DNA from: Anomaloglossus baeobatrachus
Taxonomy: Eukaryota; Chordata; Amphibia; Anura; Aromobatidae
Length of the DNA stretch: 64,000 nucleotides
Assembly: GCF_048569485.1 (NCBI RefSeq)
Contig: NC_134355.1
Span: 663,825,979-663,889,978, forward strand
Reading direction: 5' to 3'
Below the pieces are notes generated by a model. The model saw only the letters and a program-made list of their open reading frames with translations. It was not told where the DNA came from and did no database searches. The translations under genes were made by a program, and so were the position numbers. How positions within the stretch are numbered: position 1 is the first letter of the stretch; every line of letters begins with the position of its first letter. Shown here piece by piece: positions 31,671-44,082 of the stretch.

Positions 31671-32146
31671 TGTTAGGTTGACCTAACGGTCACAACTGTT
31701 GCCAACGATGTCCAAATGTGGAGGGAGTCCCGGGAACCCCCCCCCCCCTGCTCTTTACCAGTCTCAATGAAAACAGGCAGACACTGTTATACACAGCCCT
31801 GGAGATGTGCAGCTCCCAAATAGAACTGTATTGATTTGTTTAGATACACAGGGTTATACAAAACTAATTAGGGCGTAACTATGTAACATACATATTCATT
31901 AGTCTACATTTATTATAGGCGTGGATTACATGTTCCCAGCAAAATAAATTAACATGATGACTTTTATTCTAAAAGCAAAAAAAAACTGTTTGTGTCAGCA
32001 GTGTTCTTCACTTTCTTTAAGCCAAAACAATGAGTCCTTGAAAATGTCTCAGTCTGTTAAGTAAACAATTCTTGGTTATTTTCTTTGCAAGGAGAATGAG
32101 AGTCCATGACTTTTCTAACCAGTAAAAAGTTAACTCTTTCCTCACA
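31671..32146 (-). repeat. 3' LTR of the class I retrovirus (fossil)
   Basis: 476 bp bounded by TG...CA, directly after the polypurine tract, with AATAAA polyadenylation signals on the minus strand (31910-31970 region). Confidence 0.65.
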
Positions 32147-32318
32147 ATCCCCCCTTTTGGCGTGAGTGATGGACGGGGGCCCATCGAGAAGCGGTGTAGA
32201 GCAGGCTAGCCACCAGATACTTTCCGAGCCTGCATGCCTCCCGACAGGTGTCACATCATGATACGCCAAGGTGATTTCTAGAGGAAAGAGTAGAGAAGAA
32301 AAAAGCATATTAGTGATT

Positions 32319-33692
32319 TCATAGGGGTGCTGAATAATCATTGTATTTGCATTTCTTCAAGCAGCGGGAAAACAATGTCATTAGCAATCTAAACACTACA
32401 TAGGCAACTAATAAACAGAGTAACACTTGGAACACTGATTGCAGTATCCCCATGAACCATCCTCCTATTCCCTTAAACCAGTTTGCAGGGTTGAACATGG
32501 AAAAGGTATTGCTCCACCAAACATCTGAGCTTCTGAGTACCTCCTCATCATGTTTTTTCCTCAGCTTTTGTATCTCAGTTAAACTGGCTTTGGCTTTTAA
32601 GGTTCCTTTTGGATCTATGTAGTGACAACAGCTGGGGCCTATTATTTGGAACATCCCCTCTTGGGCCGCAGTGAGGTAATCCAGTACCAAAGTATGTTGG
32701 TTGGTTACAATGATTAATTGTCTCTGTATGGCAATGGTACTATTTACTGCTTGGAGAACCTCAAAAATTTGATCATCAAGATAGTCGGTGCTGTCCACCA
32801 ACTTATCATACATCTGCATTATCATGGGATAGAGAAAAAGGGAACTGAAAAATTTGTTGACATGACTCATTTGAATCACATGGGGTCGGCCACTAGGCCT
32901 GTCATTGTTGTCTGCCGCTCTCTTTACCAGTAGGTGGAGAGGCATTTTTCCTGCCGGTATGTCAGTGGTATTGATAATGAAGGTGGCAGGAGTCAAGCGG
33001 GCTAGGGTGCAGGTGCCATTTACTCCTACTGGTAGCCATTTGTAGGCATTATAACCACAAACCCAGTAGGTCTGCGGCGGGAGATCCCAGGTGGCAGAAT
33101 GTTGTAGTATGAGTCTATGTACTATATCTATAAAGGCCGATATGTTTCTGAGCATACACCATCCGGGAAGTTGGCATAGGGGACTACAATAGCCTGTGGA
33201 CTGTTCACCACAGGTTTCTCGGCCAGGCATATACGGGTCAGAATCATTGCACCATAAATTTACGGGTTGGGAATAACAAGTATCATTTGTGCCTTCTGGA
33301 AACAATGAATTGTGTGTCCATCCATGGTCATGCAGATGTCTCTCTAACAGCAAGGGTTTAAATGCATCAGTACTGTCAGAGGTTCACCCAAAACTTATTT
33401 TGATTCCTTCTGTTGGAATCTTGCCCATAGTAGGTGTTTTTGTGTAATTACAGGGTACCCAGCTGCTTCCTTCAAAGGCTAAGAATTGCTGGTTTCCGGG
33501 AAGGCCGGTAGTAAGGTTGCCTTGCCACCAGGGGAAATCTACCCATCCTACAATTGGTATGGGCACATTAGTGTTCCACAGTTTTTGATACTTTGTGTCA
33601 TTGACTGATAGCCTATTGTAACAGCCTCCCCATTGAAACACTTTGTTTATTGGGACTGGTATAGCTAAGTAAGGCATAGAAGAGGCTGTCAC
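32319..33692 (-). pseudogene. Retroviral env fragments (fossil)
   Basis: The surface-unit portion has paired cysteines. The transmembrane portion shows a heptad-like segment around IAIQRQLIIVTNQHTLVLDY, a CC pair in the position of the usual disulphide motif, WWSNTFSMFNP, and a hydrophobic anchor (FQVLLCLLVAYVVFRLLM) followed by a short basic tail. Known role of the family: receptor binding and membrane fusion. Fossil only. Confidence 0.75.
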
Positions 33693-33828
33693 ATGTGCAT
33701 GTGTACATATCCAGCAGTCTGAGATCCCAAGTTTTTCGCTAACACTTCATGGTGGGTCTCAAATGAATTCTGCCGTGGTGTAGAAGGCCCCAGAAAGGAA
33801 GTACAAATAGAAATACTTATCAGCAGTA

Positions 33829-34359
33829 TTAGGCCTTTTTGTAGTGGCTGGCATGGACCCATGTCGATCTCCCCTCAAGTTTGATGGAGGTTGGAGTGGT
33901 CAACTGGACAGTCAAAGGCCCTTCGAATCGTGGCTCAAGGGTCTTTCTCACGTACTTCTTTATGTAAACCCAGTCACCAGGCTTTAGGTAGTGGGTTCCT
34001 GGAACGGTATCAGGATCAGGTAGAGAAGAATAGACCCTTTGGTGGGTTTCAGTTAGTCTCTTCTGCAGGGAAACAACATAAGACGTTAGGCTATCACATT
34101 GCAGGTGTAACTCCTGCGGAAAGTAGCATCCTAATCTGGGTGCACTACCAAAGAGTATTTCAAAGGGTGAGAGTCTGTGCTTTCCCTGCGGGGTAGTCCT
34201 TATAGAGTAAAGAGCTATGGGGAGACATTCTGTCCATGGTCTACCAGTCTCCTCCACTACCTTGGCTAGTTTGAGCTTTAGAGTTCCATTTAACATTTCC
34301 ACTTTCCCTGATGACTGTGGGTGGTAAGGCGTGTGTAAGGCTGACTGAATGCCTAACAC
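33829..34359 (-). pseudogene. Retroviral integrase C-terminal fragment (fossil)
   Basis: [18 protein letters not shown] (core end), [14 protein letters not shown], then the SH3-like DNA-binding region with [24 protein letters not shown] and the ending [10 protein letters not shown], which is typical of gamma/epsilon retroviral integrases. Confidence 0.82.
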
Positions 34360-34365
34360 TCTATA

Positions 34366-34460
34366 TAATATATGTGTTTCCCTTTTTGTATTGAATTACT
34401 GAAATAAATTAACTTTTGGATGATATTCTAATTTATTGAGATTCACCTGTATATGCACTA
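34366..34460. mobile_element. Tc1 terminal remnant
   Basis: TGAATTACTGAAATAAATT ... TTGAGATTCACCTGTATA, the 3' end of a common vertebrate Tc1 family, next to the broken end of the retrovirus. Confidence 0.55.
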
Positions 34461-34689
34461 TTGCTTTTTACGTACAGCAGGGTATATATCATTCTTATTT
34501 TTATTTTGGGTTTAGTCGGGAAGTAAGACAGCAACAGAGGTGAGATTGAACAACTGGGTGCTATTAATGAATACAAAATAAAATAAACCTTAATATGTAA
34601 GATAATGGTGGAACTAAAGGCTCAAAAAGGGCAAAAAGTAATATTAAAGCTCCGCCCCTGTGGCCCTGCACTAAATATAATAGTCTATC

Positions 34690-35084
34690 GGTGGAGTGTT
34701 CCTTTAAGTGTAGCAATAGTAGGGTTACTGGTCATTACGATGTCAAGGGGAAACCTCTATTTGCTTTTCAAGTATACATATTATAAAATCTTCACCTTTC
34801 CTCTACCCAAAGCAATTACAGATATCTCCTGTCACCTTTCATCTGGAGCAGAATCTTGGCTCACCTTTTACCTGTTAATTTGTATTACACAATTTGCCTT
34901 CCAGCTAACATCCTCATCACACAATCCTCCACCCTTCACTCCTCTGTCCTGTGCTCAACCAGATTCCCGCTGAACTGTCACTTTCCACACCGCGCCGCCA
35001 ATAAAAAACAAATCCCGAAGGCTGAGTTAAATAAACTAAAGAAGTTTTCCCATCTTGTAAAGTGAATTTCTATTACTATTTTTT
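34690..35084. repeat. Third copy of the 9.5-kb module
   Basis: CTTCACCTTTCCTCTACCCAAA ... GAGCAGAATC(T)TGGCTCACC parallels 9540-9720 and 37795-37960. More diverged than those two. Non-coding. Confidence 0.65.
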
Positions 35085-35573
35085 GCATTATACAATGTAT
35101 TTTATTGTAATTTTATGTGATATACCAACACAAAGAAGCAAGTATTTGTGAAGAGTAAAGGAAATGATACCTGATTTTCAAAATATTTTAAAAGGATAAA
35201 TCTGCAAATTGAGATGTGAAGTTTTTATTCAGTCGCCTGTAATTAGTCAAATAGTTTCTTGACTGACCAATTGCCTCCAGAAGTCACTAATTAGTAAATT
35301 AATTCCAGCTGTGTGTAACTTTTCTAAATTTATTTACAGCTGTTCTGTGAATTTCTCAGAGAAAACCAAAGAACACACCAGACAGGCCAGGAATAAAGTT
35401 GTGGAAAAAATTAAAGCAGGGTTAGGTAATAAAAAAACTAGCCCATTTTCTGAGCATCTCATGGAGAAGTGATCAATGCATAATCCAAAAATGGAAGAAG
35501 TATGGCACAACTGTAAACTTACCAAGACATGGTCATCCACCAAACATTACATCCTAATCAAACAGAGCACTAT

Positions 35574-36040
35574 TGTTACATCACCACTGGAGTCCGCTCC
35601 ATCGACTTCTACTCCAATCGCCAGGCAACACCATGTGTCCTTCCGTGGATAGTGGTGGTGGTGGGAGTGGAGTCGATGCCAGTGGTGCCGGTGGGCGCAG
35701 GCTCCGCTCATCCACTGGTCTGGGTTTCCTGGGGATCTGCAGTACTACTGGCTGACTATAGGTGGCGTATGTCTCCCAGCTGAAGTACCATCATTCAGCT
35801 ACAGCCTATGGGAAGACACCACACCCTTTTTAATACCACTCTTGTCTGCTACTTGTCTGCTAACCTCTGCCAGAGTTCTGAGAATTCTGGCTCTTGTTTC
35901 GTCCCATGATTTCATGTGCTGATTACCGCTTGTTTCCTGACTACCCTCCTGCCTGCTGTTTTTGTACCTCGCTGCCCGATCTGGATTTTACCTCTGCTAC
36001 GTTTTCTGATTACGTCCTTTCCTGCCGATGTATCCACAGA
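35574..36040. other. Insert of unknown type in Tc1 copy B
   Basis: Starts TGTTACATCACCACTGG. Contains TGATTACCGCTTGTTTCCTGAC and similar C/T-rich phrases that resemble LTR U5 regions. No clear end or target duplication, so only a possible LTR fragment. Confidence 0.35.
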
Positions 36041-36353
36041 TGTCTCCATTCAATCTCACTAAGATACACCTATTTTGCAAATAATATTGGATAAAAATAT
36101 CAGTTTCTAGATGTTTAAATTTGGTAGAGCCATACCGCAAGAAGGTGGTCCTACCAACTATTGACTCAGGGGGCTGAGGACAAATACACGTCGCAATTTT
36201 CAGATTTAAATTTGTGAAATATTTAGAAAACAATGTATCATTTCCTTTACACTTTGCAAATACTTGTTACTTAGTGTTAGTATATCACATAAAATCCCAA
36301 TAAAATACATTTAACTTTGTGAATGTAACGTGACAAAAATGTAGAAAAGTTCA

Positions 36354-37572
36354 TGAGGCCATGGGGTCACTCGTTACCGGGCCGTGGTTTTGGGGGTTTG
36401 GGACAGGATGTCGCGGTGGAGAGGCCCGGTTCCATGACTCGGTGGTGTCATCAAATAAAGGTGTAGGGGATGATGTTAAGTTCGGGACTACGCCATCTGT
36501 GGTGTGCGGCCAGGTATTAGCCACCGCTGCAGAAAGTCTCTCTCTTCTGGGGCAGATGGTGACACAGCACGGGTGTTGCAGCTCTCCACAGGTAGAGCTA
36601 GGCCCCAGGGAGGATGTGGGGAGTTATAGTCCCCTGCTGCTATGCAGCTGTGGCGCATGTAGGATTCGACGACACAGGGGCTGCAGTTAAAGTTATTTAC
36701 TCACTGAGTTGTCACCACTTTTGGACCACTGGACATCAATGTCATGGGCTCCAGCCGATCACGGATAGTTCAGAGGTCAGAACTGGTGGGTTTCTCTGTG
36801 AGTCCTTCCTGCCTGCGCTGTGTTTTGTGAGTCCCTGTGGTCGGAAGCTTCGCTGGCACCCGAGTCCTGGGAGTGGTTCCATTCCCATCCAGTATAGCAG
36901 GTAGCGCAAGTCCAACACTGGTGCCATCCGTTGGTTACGACTCCTAGCTCTATATGCTGCTTTGCCCCGGGCACGTTAGGTGGGCCAGGAGACTTACAAT
37001 TCACTGCCTGGCGGATTCTGCTGGCAGGCTGTGAAGTGCCCACCAGCCTAGGGCTCCGCACTCTGAGGTGTACACTGGTTCTGAGGGAGCTGTGAGCTTT
37101 CCCCTCAGCGACCGTGTTCTCCTGCATCTCACATGTCTCCTGTCTCTTGCTGTTCTGAATGTCAGTCTCTCGCTCTCCCCCTCTTCTGGTCCTGGGACAA
37201 ATTCCACCAGCCATCCGTCCCCAGGACCAGTTTCCTGTAACTCTCCTTCTCCCTCCTCTCTCCCAGACTGTCACTTCCTGTGTCCTGTGAGAAACTGCTC
37301 ACTGGCAGTGTGTGTGTGTGTGTTGCCTTACTCCCCGTGTCCAGCCCATACCCCCTGGGTTTCTGACTAGTGAGCAGAGGGTCCACTATATTAGTGATGG
37401 CCACCCTCCAATGTCCCTACCCCAGCCCAGTCCCAGTGAGAGGGCAACTAACTGTGTATGGTGGGGAATTATGATAGTTTACCGGTGATGACCTCCTCCG
37501 TATTCGAGATGACTACTGCATCTCGGGTGAGGTGCAGTACCCTGTGGCGCCTCAAGCCGCAGGGGCGCCACA
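36354..37572 (-). mobile_element. Solo LTR, TTCA duplication (fossil)
   Basis: Reads from 37572 down: TGTGGCGCCCCTGCGGC ... ending CCATGGCCTCA. Exact TTCA at 36350-36353 and 37573-37576 inside the Tc1 right end, restoring GAAAAGTTCA...GTATGAATAC. A (GT)n run sits at 37309-37322. Its right 233 bp also occurs at 9094-9326. Confidence 0.87.
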
Positions 37573-37605
37573 TTCACGCTGTATGAATACTTTATACTAT
37601 ATTAA

Positions 37606-38260
37606 TTTGGTTCTTTTCATAGCCTCATATTCTTTTGTAGTTTATTATGTATACTTTCAGTAGTATCAGAGCATTACAAACTCACTAATGGGCCGGGAGC
37701 TATATATGCTCTAAATGTAAGATTATTAGGCTTTGTGGATATTACTATGATAAGCAAAAATCATTATTTGCTTTCCATATAAACATTGTCTGACGCTTCA
37801 ACTTTCCTCTACCCAAAACTGTTGTGACCTCACAGTTATTTCATGTCACCTTTCCACCAGAACATAATCCTGGCTCACCTTTTACCCTTTAATTTGTACA
37901 TTAATAATTCTTTTGCTTTCCACCTATCAGCATTATCCAACAGACCTTCACCCTCCCGTCTACTCCAGACATTACTGTTTAGTTTTGCTTACCTGTCACT
38001 TTCTATATTGCAACAGAAAGAAAAATACAAGGTCCTACAATAAAGAGACAAAAATAAAAATAGATTGAAATATTTTAAAAATATATATTTCTTTAAATTG
38101 TAAATACCTACATAGTATTGCATGTTAAGATGAGTGGATCGATTCTTGGAGGATTGACTTTAAATTCAGCAGAAGCTACTGTAAATATACCTTTATTGGT
38201 TATGAATGGCTTTTTGTTAAACTGTTTGCCATAGGGACTTTACTAGGTACATTTTAAGGA
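37606..38260. repeat. Second copy of the 9.3-10.0-kb module
   Basis: Nearly collinear with 9345-9985 (CATAGCCTCATATTC, ATCAGAGCATTACAAACTC, CTTTCCTCTACCCAAAACTG, GTATTGCATGTTAAGATGAG). A segmental duplication rather than a recognised family. Confidence 0.8.
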
Positions 38261-38684
38261 AATCCACTAATGTGAGGAGGTGTCACATCGCTTGCAAAGG
38301 TGCTAACCCCCGTAATAATGCAAGGAACACTTTTTGTTTGGGATATTTTAGGGTCCATGTAGACCATGAATACATGTGTTCCTTTCACTAAATATATGTT
38401 AATTCTTATGTGCTTCTTTAATTATTTAACTAATATTAACTAATACTTATTGATTCCTTATCAGCACCATTCATCGTATATTGCTATTTTATACCTTTGT
38501 AAACTACAAAGTTATTTTAATGATTAAAAATCACTTTAATACGAGAGTTTTTTTCTGGCACAGACAAAACATCTCGGCATTTATTTGACTGAATGATGAG
38601 TAAATTTGTCTTTATCTCAGGTAATGGTATCAGCAGATAAAAAGGGGCAAGAAGAGGGAAAGGCATTGTGCGGTTCAGTCTTAG
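38261..38684. other. AT-rich spacer
   Basis: No gene, repeat boundary or regulatory motif that I can support. Confidence 0.4.
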
Positions 38685-38871
38685 GGTGCACTCACATTAA
38701 CGTTTAAGACGGGAGAGTGCAATGCGAGAAAATTTCGCATTGCACTCGAACCAATGTTAGTCAATAAGGCAGAAGAGATCTGTGATTATTTTCTCATGCC
38801 GGGTCTTCATGAGCAAAAAATTGCAACATGCTGCGATTAGCTTGTGAAACATCAAACTGCACTCAGATCTA

Positions 38872-40438
38872 CAGTCATGGCCAAAAGTTTGGAGAATGAC
38901 ACCAAAATTATATTTTCACATGATCTGTTGCCCTCTGGTTTTTAATTGTGTTTGTCTGATGTTTACATCACATACAGAAGTATAATTGCAATCATATTAT
39001 GAGTACCAAAAGGTTATATTGACAGTTAGAATGAGTTAATGCAGCAAGTCAATAATTGCAGTGTTGACCCTTCTTCTTCAGGACCTCTGCTATTCTCCCT
39101 GGCATGCTCTCAATCAACTTCTGGACCAAATCCTGACTGATAGCTGTCCATTCTTGCATAAGCAATGCTTGCATTTTGCCAGGATTTGTTGGTTTTTGTT
39201 TGTCCACCCGTCTCTTGATGATTGCCCACAAGTTCTCAATGGGATTAAGATCTGGGGAGTTTCCAGGCCATGGTCCCAAAATCTCTATATTTTGTTCCAT
39301 GAGCCATTTAGTGATCACCTTTGCTTTATGGCAAGGTGCTCCATCATGCTGGAAAAGGCATTGTTGGGCGCCAAACTGCTCTTGGACAGTTGGGAGAAGT
39401 TGCTCTTGGAGGACATTCTGGTACCATTCTTTATTCATGGCTGTGTTTTTAGGCAAGACTGTGAGGGAGCCGATTCCCTTGGCTGAGAAGCAACCATACA
39501 CATGAATCGTTCCAGGATGCTTAACAGTTGGCATGAGACAAGACTGGTGGTAGCGCTCACCTCTTCTTCCCCTAATAAGCTGTTTTCCAGATGTCCCAAA
39601 CAATCGAAAAGGGGATTCACCTGAGAAAATGACTTTACCCCAGTCCTCAGCAGTCCACTCCTTGTACCTTTTGCAGAATATCAGTCGGTCCCTGATGTTT
39701 TTTCTGGAGAGAAGTGGCTTCTTTGCTGCCCTCCTTGAAACCAGGCCTTGCTCAAGCAGTCTCCGCCTCACAGTGCATGCAGAAGCACTCACACCAGCCT
39801 GCTGCCATTGCTGAGCTAGCTCGGCACTGCTGGTAGTCCAATCCCACAGCTAAAACAGTTTTAAGATACGGTCCTGGCGTTTGCTGGTCCTTCTTGGGCG
39901 CCCTGGAGCCTTTTTGGCAACAATGGAAGCTCTCTCCTTGAAGCTCTTGATGATACGATAGATTGTTGACTGAGCTGCAATCTTTGTAGCTGCGGTACTC
40001 TTCCCTGTTAGGCCATTTTTGTGCAGAGCAATGATGGCTGCACATGTTTCTTTAGCGATAACCATGGTTAACTGAAGAGAAACAACGATACCAAGCACCA
40101 GCCTCCTTTTAAAGTGTCCAGTGGTGTCATTCTTACTTAATCATGACTGATTGATTGCCAGCCCTTTCCTCATTAACACCCACACCTGTGTTAATGGAAC
40201 AATCACTAAAACAATGTTAGTTGCTCCTTTTAAGGCAGGAATGCAATGATGTTGAAATGTGTTTTGGGGGTTAAAGTTCATTTTCTTAACCAATATTGAC
40301 TTTGCAAGTAATTGCTGTTAAGCTGATCACTCTTTATGACATTCTGGAGTATATGCAAATTGCCATTAGAAAAACTTAAGCAGTAGACTTTGTAAAAATT
40401 AATATTTGTAGCATTCTCAAAACTTTTGGCCATGACTG
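38872..40438 (-). mobile_element. Tc1/mariner transposon, nearly intact, 1,567 bp
   Basis: Terminal inverted repeats start CAGTCATGGCCAAAAGTTT at both ends, flanked by TA (38870-38871 and 40439-40440). It encodes a single transposase on the minus strand that is open apart from one stop. Far better preserved than copies A and B, so a recent insertion. Confidence 0.95.
39049..40098 (-). pseudogene. Tc1 transposase, one stop and an altered catalytic Asp
   Basis: A 350-codon frame including the stop, the normal length for Tc1 transposases. N-terminal paired helix-turn-helix (STAATKIAAQSTIYRIIKSF, then GRPRRTSKRQDR), catalytic DD34E domain C-terminal. The second Asp (FQHDGAPCH) and the Glu (NSPDLNPIENLW) are present. 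The first, expected as FSDES, reads FSGES (codon at 39619-39621). A TAG at 39850-39852 separates the DNA-binding part from the catalytic part. Two point changes would account for its inactivity. The preferred start may be an internal Met (MVIAKET). Confidence 0.92.
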
Positions 40439-41147
40439 TACACAGACAGGCAATGGAGAAGATGGAGAAATTAATCTCACCTTACCTGTGATGTAATTCT
40501 TGCATGCGAGAGAATCAGACCACAGTGATTGACTCTCGGCTCGCGATCGCAGCACAGTTTAAGCCGAGTTTCATTGGTATATCACATCTGATGCTCTAAC
40601 ATCGAATGATATACTCTAGTGCAGACCTGGGCAAGGGTGGCTCGCAGGCCACATCTGGCCTGCCTACTCTCTGTGACCGGCCCACCTGGTTCAGGGCGTC
40701 CTTGCCGGCTGGTCTGACCTGTTGTTCGGAGCTCCAGGCTCCGGGAGACCCCTTGTCAGATCGCCCTCATCACATGCTGCATGCCAGGCAGGGAGCGATC
40801 CTGCAGGTCCGCACAGTGCAGGCAGCGAACGCAGGAATCTCTCCTCTGTTCCCTGCCCGACACCTTTCTCTGTGACACACGCGCGCCCTGATATCGTCAG
40901 TACGGTGCGCGTGTGTTATTTGAAAAGTTCCCACCCGGCAGGAGAAGCTGCAGCAGCTGGGGCCCATACGGAGAGAAGCAGCGGCGGGGGCTCATAGGAA
41001 AACAGCATCGGTGCAGCCTGGGCATGTAAAAGATAAGCAGCTCAGCGGGGGGCTTGTATGGAGGTGCCTGAGGAGGGGACAATAAGAAGGGAGAGGTGAG
41101 TGGTTACTAGTAATCTGCGGGACAATGGGGGGCGGGCGGTATCTGTT

Positions 41148-42656
41148 GACAAATATTTGGGGTGTAGTGGTGTAGTATATGGGAATGTAGTTTTACTGGT
41201 GTGGTATATGGGGGGGTGTAGTGGTGTAGTATATAGTGGTGTAGTTTTATAGGGGTGTAGTGGTGTAGTATAATACAGGTGTATATAGGGGTGTAGTGGT
41301 GTAGTATAATACAGGTGTATATAGGGGTGTAGTGGTGTAGTATAATACAGGTGTATATAGGGGTGTAGTATAATACAGGTGTATATAGGGGAGTAGTATA
41401 ATACAGGTGTATATAGGGGTGTAGTATAATACAGGTGTATATAGGGGTGTAGTGGTGTAGTATAATACAGGTGTAGTATATAGTGATATAATGGTGTAGT
41501 ATAATACAGGTGTATTATATATGGGTGTAGTATAATATAGGTGTACATAGGGGTATAGTTGTGTAGTATAATACAGGTGTAGTATATAGGAGTGTAGTAT
41601 AATACAAATGTATATAGTGATGTAGTGGTGTAGTATAATACAGGCGTATATAGGGGTTTAGTCTTGTAGTATAATACAGGTGTAGTATATAAGGGTGTAG
41701 TATAATACAGGTGTATATAGGGGTGTAGTGGTGTAGCATAATATAGGTGTATATAGTGATGTAGTGGTGTAGTATAATGCAGGTGTAGTACATAGGGGTG
41801 TAGTATAATACAGGTATATATAGGGGTGTAGTATAATACAGGTGTATATAGGGTTGTAGTGGTGTAGTATAATACAGGTGTATATAGGGGTGTAGTGGTG
41901 TAGTATAATACTGGTGTATATAGGGGTGTAGTGGTGTAGTATAATACAGGTGTAGTATACAGTGATATAGTGGTGTAGTATAATACAGGTGTATTATATA
42001 GAGGTGTAGTGTAATATAGGTGTACATAGGGGTATAGTTGTGTAGTATAATACAGGTGTAGTATATAGGAGTGTAGTATAATACAAATGTATATAGTGAT
42101 GTAGTGGTGTAGTATAATACAGGCGTATATAGGGGTTTAGTCTTGAAGTATATTACAGGTGTAGTATATAAGGGTGTAGTATAATACAGGTGTATATAGG
42201 GGTGTAGTGGTGTAGTATAATACAGGTGTAGTATATAGGGGTGTAGTATAATACAGGTGTATATAGTGATGTAGTGGTGTAGTATAAAACAGCTGTAGTA
42301 TATAGGGGTGTAGTATAATACAGGTGTATATAGGGGTGTAGTGGTGTAGTATAATACAGGTGTAGTATATAGGGGTTTAGTATAATACAGGTGTATATAG
42401 GGATGTAGTGATGTAGTATAATACAGGTGTATATAGGGGTATAGTGGTGTAGTATAATACGGGTGTATATAGGGGTGTAGTGGTGTAGTATATTACAGGT
42501 GTATATTGGGGTGTAGCATAATACAGGTGTATATAGGGGTGTAGTGGTGTAGTATAATACAGGTGTAGTATATAGGGGTGTAGTATAATACAGGTATATA
42601 TAGGGGTGTAGTGGTGTAGTATAATACAGGTGTATATAGGGGTGAAGTGGTGTATT
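41148..42656 (-). repeat. TATAGGGGTGTAG minisatellite, about 1.5 kb
   Basis: Units of roughly 25-50 bp built from GTGTAGTATAATACAGGTG and TATATAGGGGTGTAGTG. A block at about 41510-41700 recurs almost unchanged at 41985-42170, so the array has a higher-order period near 475 bp. Long open frames on the minus strand are artefacts. Confidence 0.88.

Positions 42657-42695
<39 letters not shown>
42657..42695. repeat. (TA)n microsatellite
   Basis: Near-perfect TA run at the right edge of the minisatellite. Confidence 0.9.
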
Positions 42696-42697
<2 letters not shown>

Positions 42698-42929
42698 GAA
42701 CCGAGTGAATTATATTAGTCCGGCCCTCTGTAACCATCCAAATTTCTCATGCGGCCCTATGGGAAAATTAGTTGCCCACCCTTGCAGTAGTGTGACACTG
42801 GACTGAAAGTATGCAAATAATATCTCCTGCCAAGGTAGAAAGAGGTGTGGCCAAATGTGCCCTATAATTTGCCTTTTTTCTATATTGTAAAAATTGAGAG
42901 ATAGCTGTATAAATATATGCACACATATG

Positions 42930-44000
42930 TGTACCGCCCCGCTCTCGGCTGCAGCCGAGCCGCTTGGATCCGGGCTCGTCGGTGGGTGGCTCGAGCGCCT
43001 CCGGACCCGGGGTCACGTCGCTCTGAAAGGATGCTGGCGCTACGTAGGGGGTTGGTAGGTAGGTTTACGGCTGGGGCCGTGGTTTGAGTTAAGTTCGTGA
43101 CGCCACCCACGGGTTGTGGTGAATGTAGACACTACCGCTGCTGTTTACTAGGCCCCCGGGAACGGTGTTGCGCAGCGAGGTGTTGACCCCTCCGAGGGTA
43201 GGGGGTGATGGTCCCGGGGCCCAGTTGTGAGGGTGCGGGCGGATTGGTGTGGTGCGGAGTGGTGCGCGGCACGAAGGCACAGTTGTATTCACTCTGAAAG
43301 ATACACCGGAATCTCTGGTAAACCAAAAAGATGGTGGTCAGTGCCCGCAGCCGGCTGTGCCTGGTCCCCCACCCGGTTTGGTGATCCCCGCCTTTCTCCT
43401 GCACCTTGTTTTGTAGCTGTGGACTGCCTGCGCTTCAGCTGTGTGTGTGTCCGGAGAGCCCGTTTCCCCGTAGACGCTGGCCCGTGGGATCTATCTGCCT
43501 GAGCGGTGGCTTTCTATCCCCCTCGTTGGGCTGTTGTCTGTCGGGACTTTGTTGGGAAAGGACCTAAGGTCCAAACCTCAATCAGTGAATTAACTTAGTC
43601 CGGTAGATTCGGGACTTCGTTTCAGGGTCTGAGTACCCCCCTGTGTGCTTCGGTTTCCAGTCGATTCCCCCTTTCGGTACCGGCGGGCCACTACCCTGGC
43701 CCGGTCCCTTACAGTTCCACCAGGCTGTCTTCCCGGCTCCTGCAGGCGGCGACCACCGTCTGCCTCTTGGCCAAGGGGTGTGCAGGCTATGACCCAGACC
43801 CCTGTCAGATGTTTACTCCTCTCTCTTTCACCTCCTAAACTCATCTGCTCTGTCTTTCCCTACTCAGGCTATCCGAACTCCTCGGTGGGCATGGCCCACC
43901 GCCTGGCTCTGCCCCCTGGTGTGAACGTCAAGACCAGAGAGGAGTGACCAAAGTTTTTAGGTTGGCTGCTGTGACTACCTGGCTATCCCAGGGTGTCACA
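42930..44000 (-). mobile_element. Solo LTR of the tRNA-Ser clan, TATG duplication (fossil)
   Basis: Reads from 44000 down: TGTGACACCCTGGGATAGCC ... ending GGGGCGGTACA. TATG at 42926-42929 and 44001-44004. It carries the exact internal primer-like motif TGGCGTCACGAAC (minus strand, 43098-43110 region). Confidence 0.88.
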
Positions 44001-44082
44001 TATGCATTACTGTATACACATGTACAGTATATATACAAATGTGTAAATACAGAATATGTATTTTGTAGGGTTTCTACTCAGC

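Larger units (their letters stand above)
31671..34365 (-). mobile_element. Class I endogenous retrovirus, 3' half (fossil)
   Basis: Read from right to left: integrase C-terminal region (33829-34359), env (about 32319-33692), polypurine tract AAAAGGGGGGAT (32147-32158) and 3' LTR (31671-32146, beginning TGTGAGGAAAGAG). Gamma/epsilon-like by its integrase end and env. gag, most of pol and the 5' LTR are absent. Broken, with a handful of breaks, of middle age. Confidence 0.82.
35085..37605 (+). mobile_element. Tc1/mariner copy B with two inserts
   Basis: Left terminal region and first part 35085-35573. Transposase tail and right end 36041-36353. Terminal bases resume at 37573 after a solo LTR. 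Same family as copy A. Transposase badly decayed; most of its middle is missing. Confidence 0.82.
38685..40613. repeat. MITE-like sequence split by Tc1
   Basis: The left part starts TTAGGGTGCACTCACATTAACG and contains the hairpin GAGTGCAATGCGA...TCGCATTGCACTC. It continues at 40441 after the Tc1. The right terminus is not identified. Confidence 0.5.
40622..42784. mobile_element. Non-autonomous hAT element carrying a minisatellite
   Basis: Ends CAGACCTGGGCAA and, inverted, CAAGGGTGGGCAA. Flanks CTCTAGTG (40614-40621) and CAGTAGTG (42785-42792) agree at 6 of 8, fitting an aged hAT duplication. The left arm has GCAGGCCACATCTGGCC and the right GCGGCCCTATGGG, as in common vertebrate hAT MITEs. 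No transposase. Confidence 0.78.

Noticed and set aside
36354-37572. A host gene exon cluster (GC-rich, several short frames)
   Set aside because: The exact 4-bp duplication and TG...CA ends inside a Tc1 terminus show it is a solo LTR.
41042-42737. Tyr/Thr/Leu-rich open frames of 168-194 codons
   Set aside because: Translation of the TATAGGGGTGTAG minisatellite; no start context or domain.
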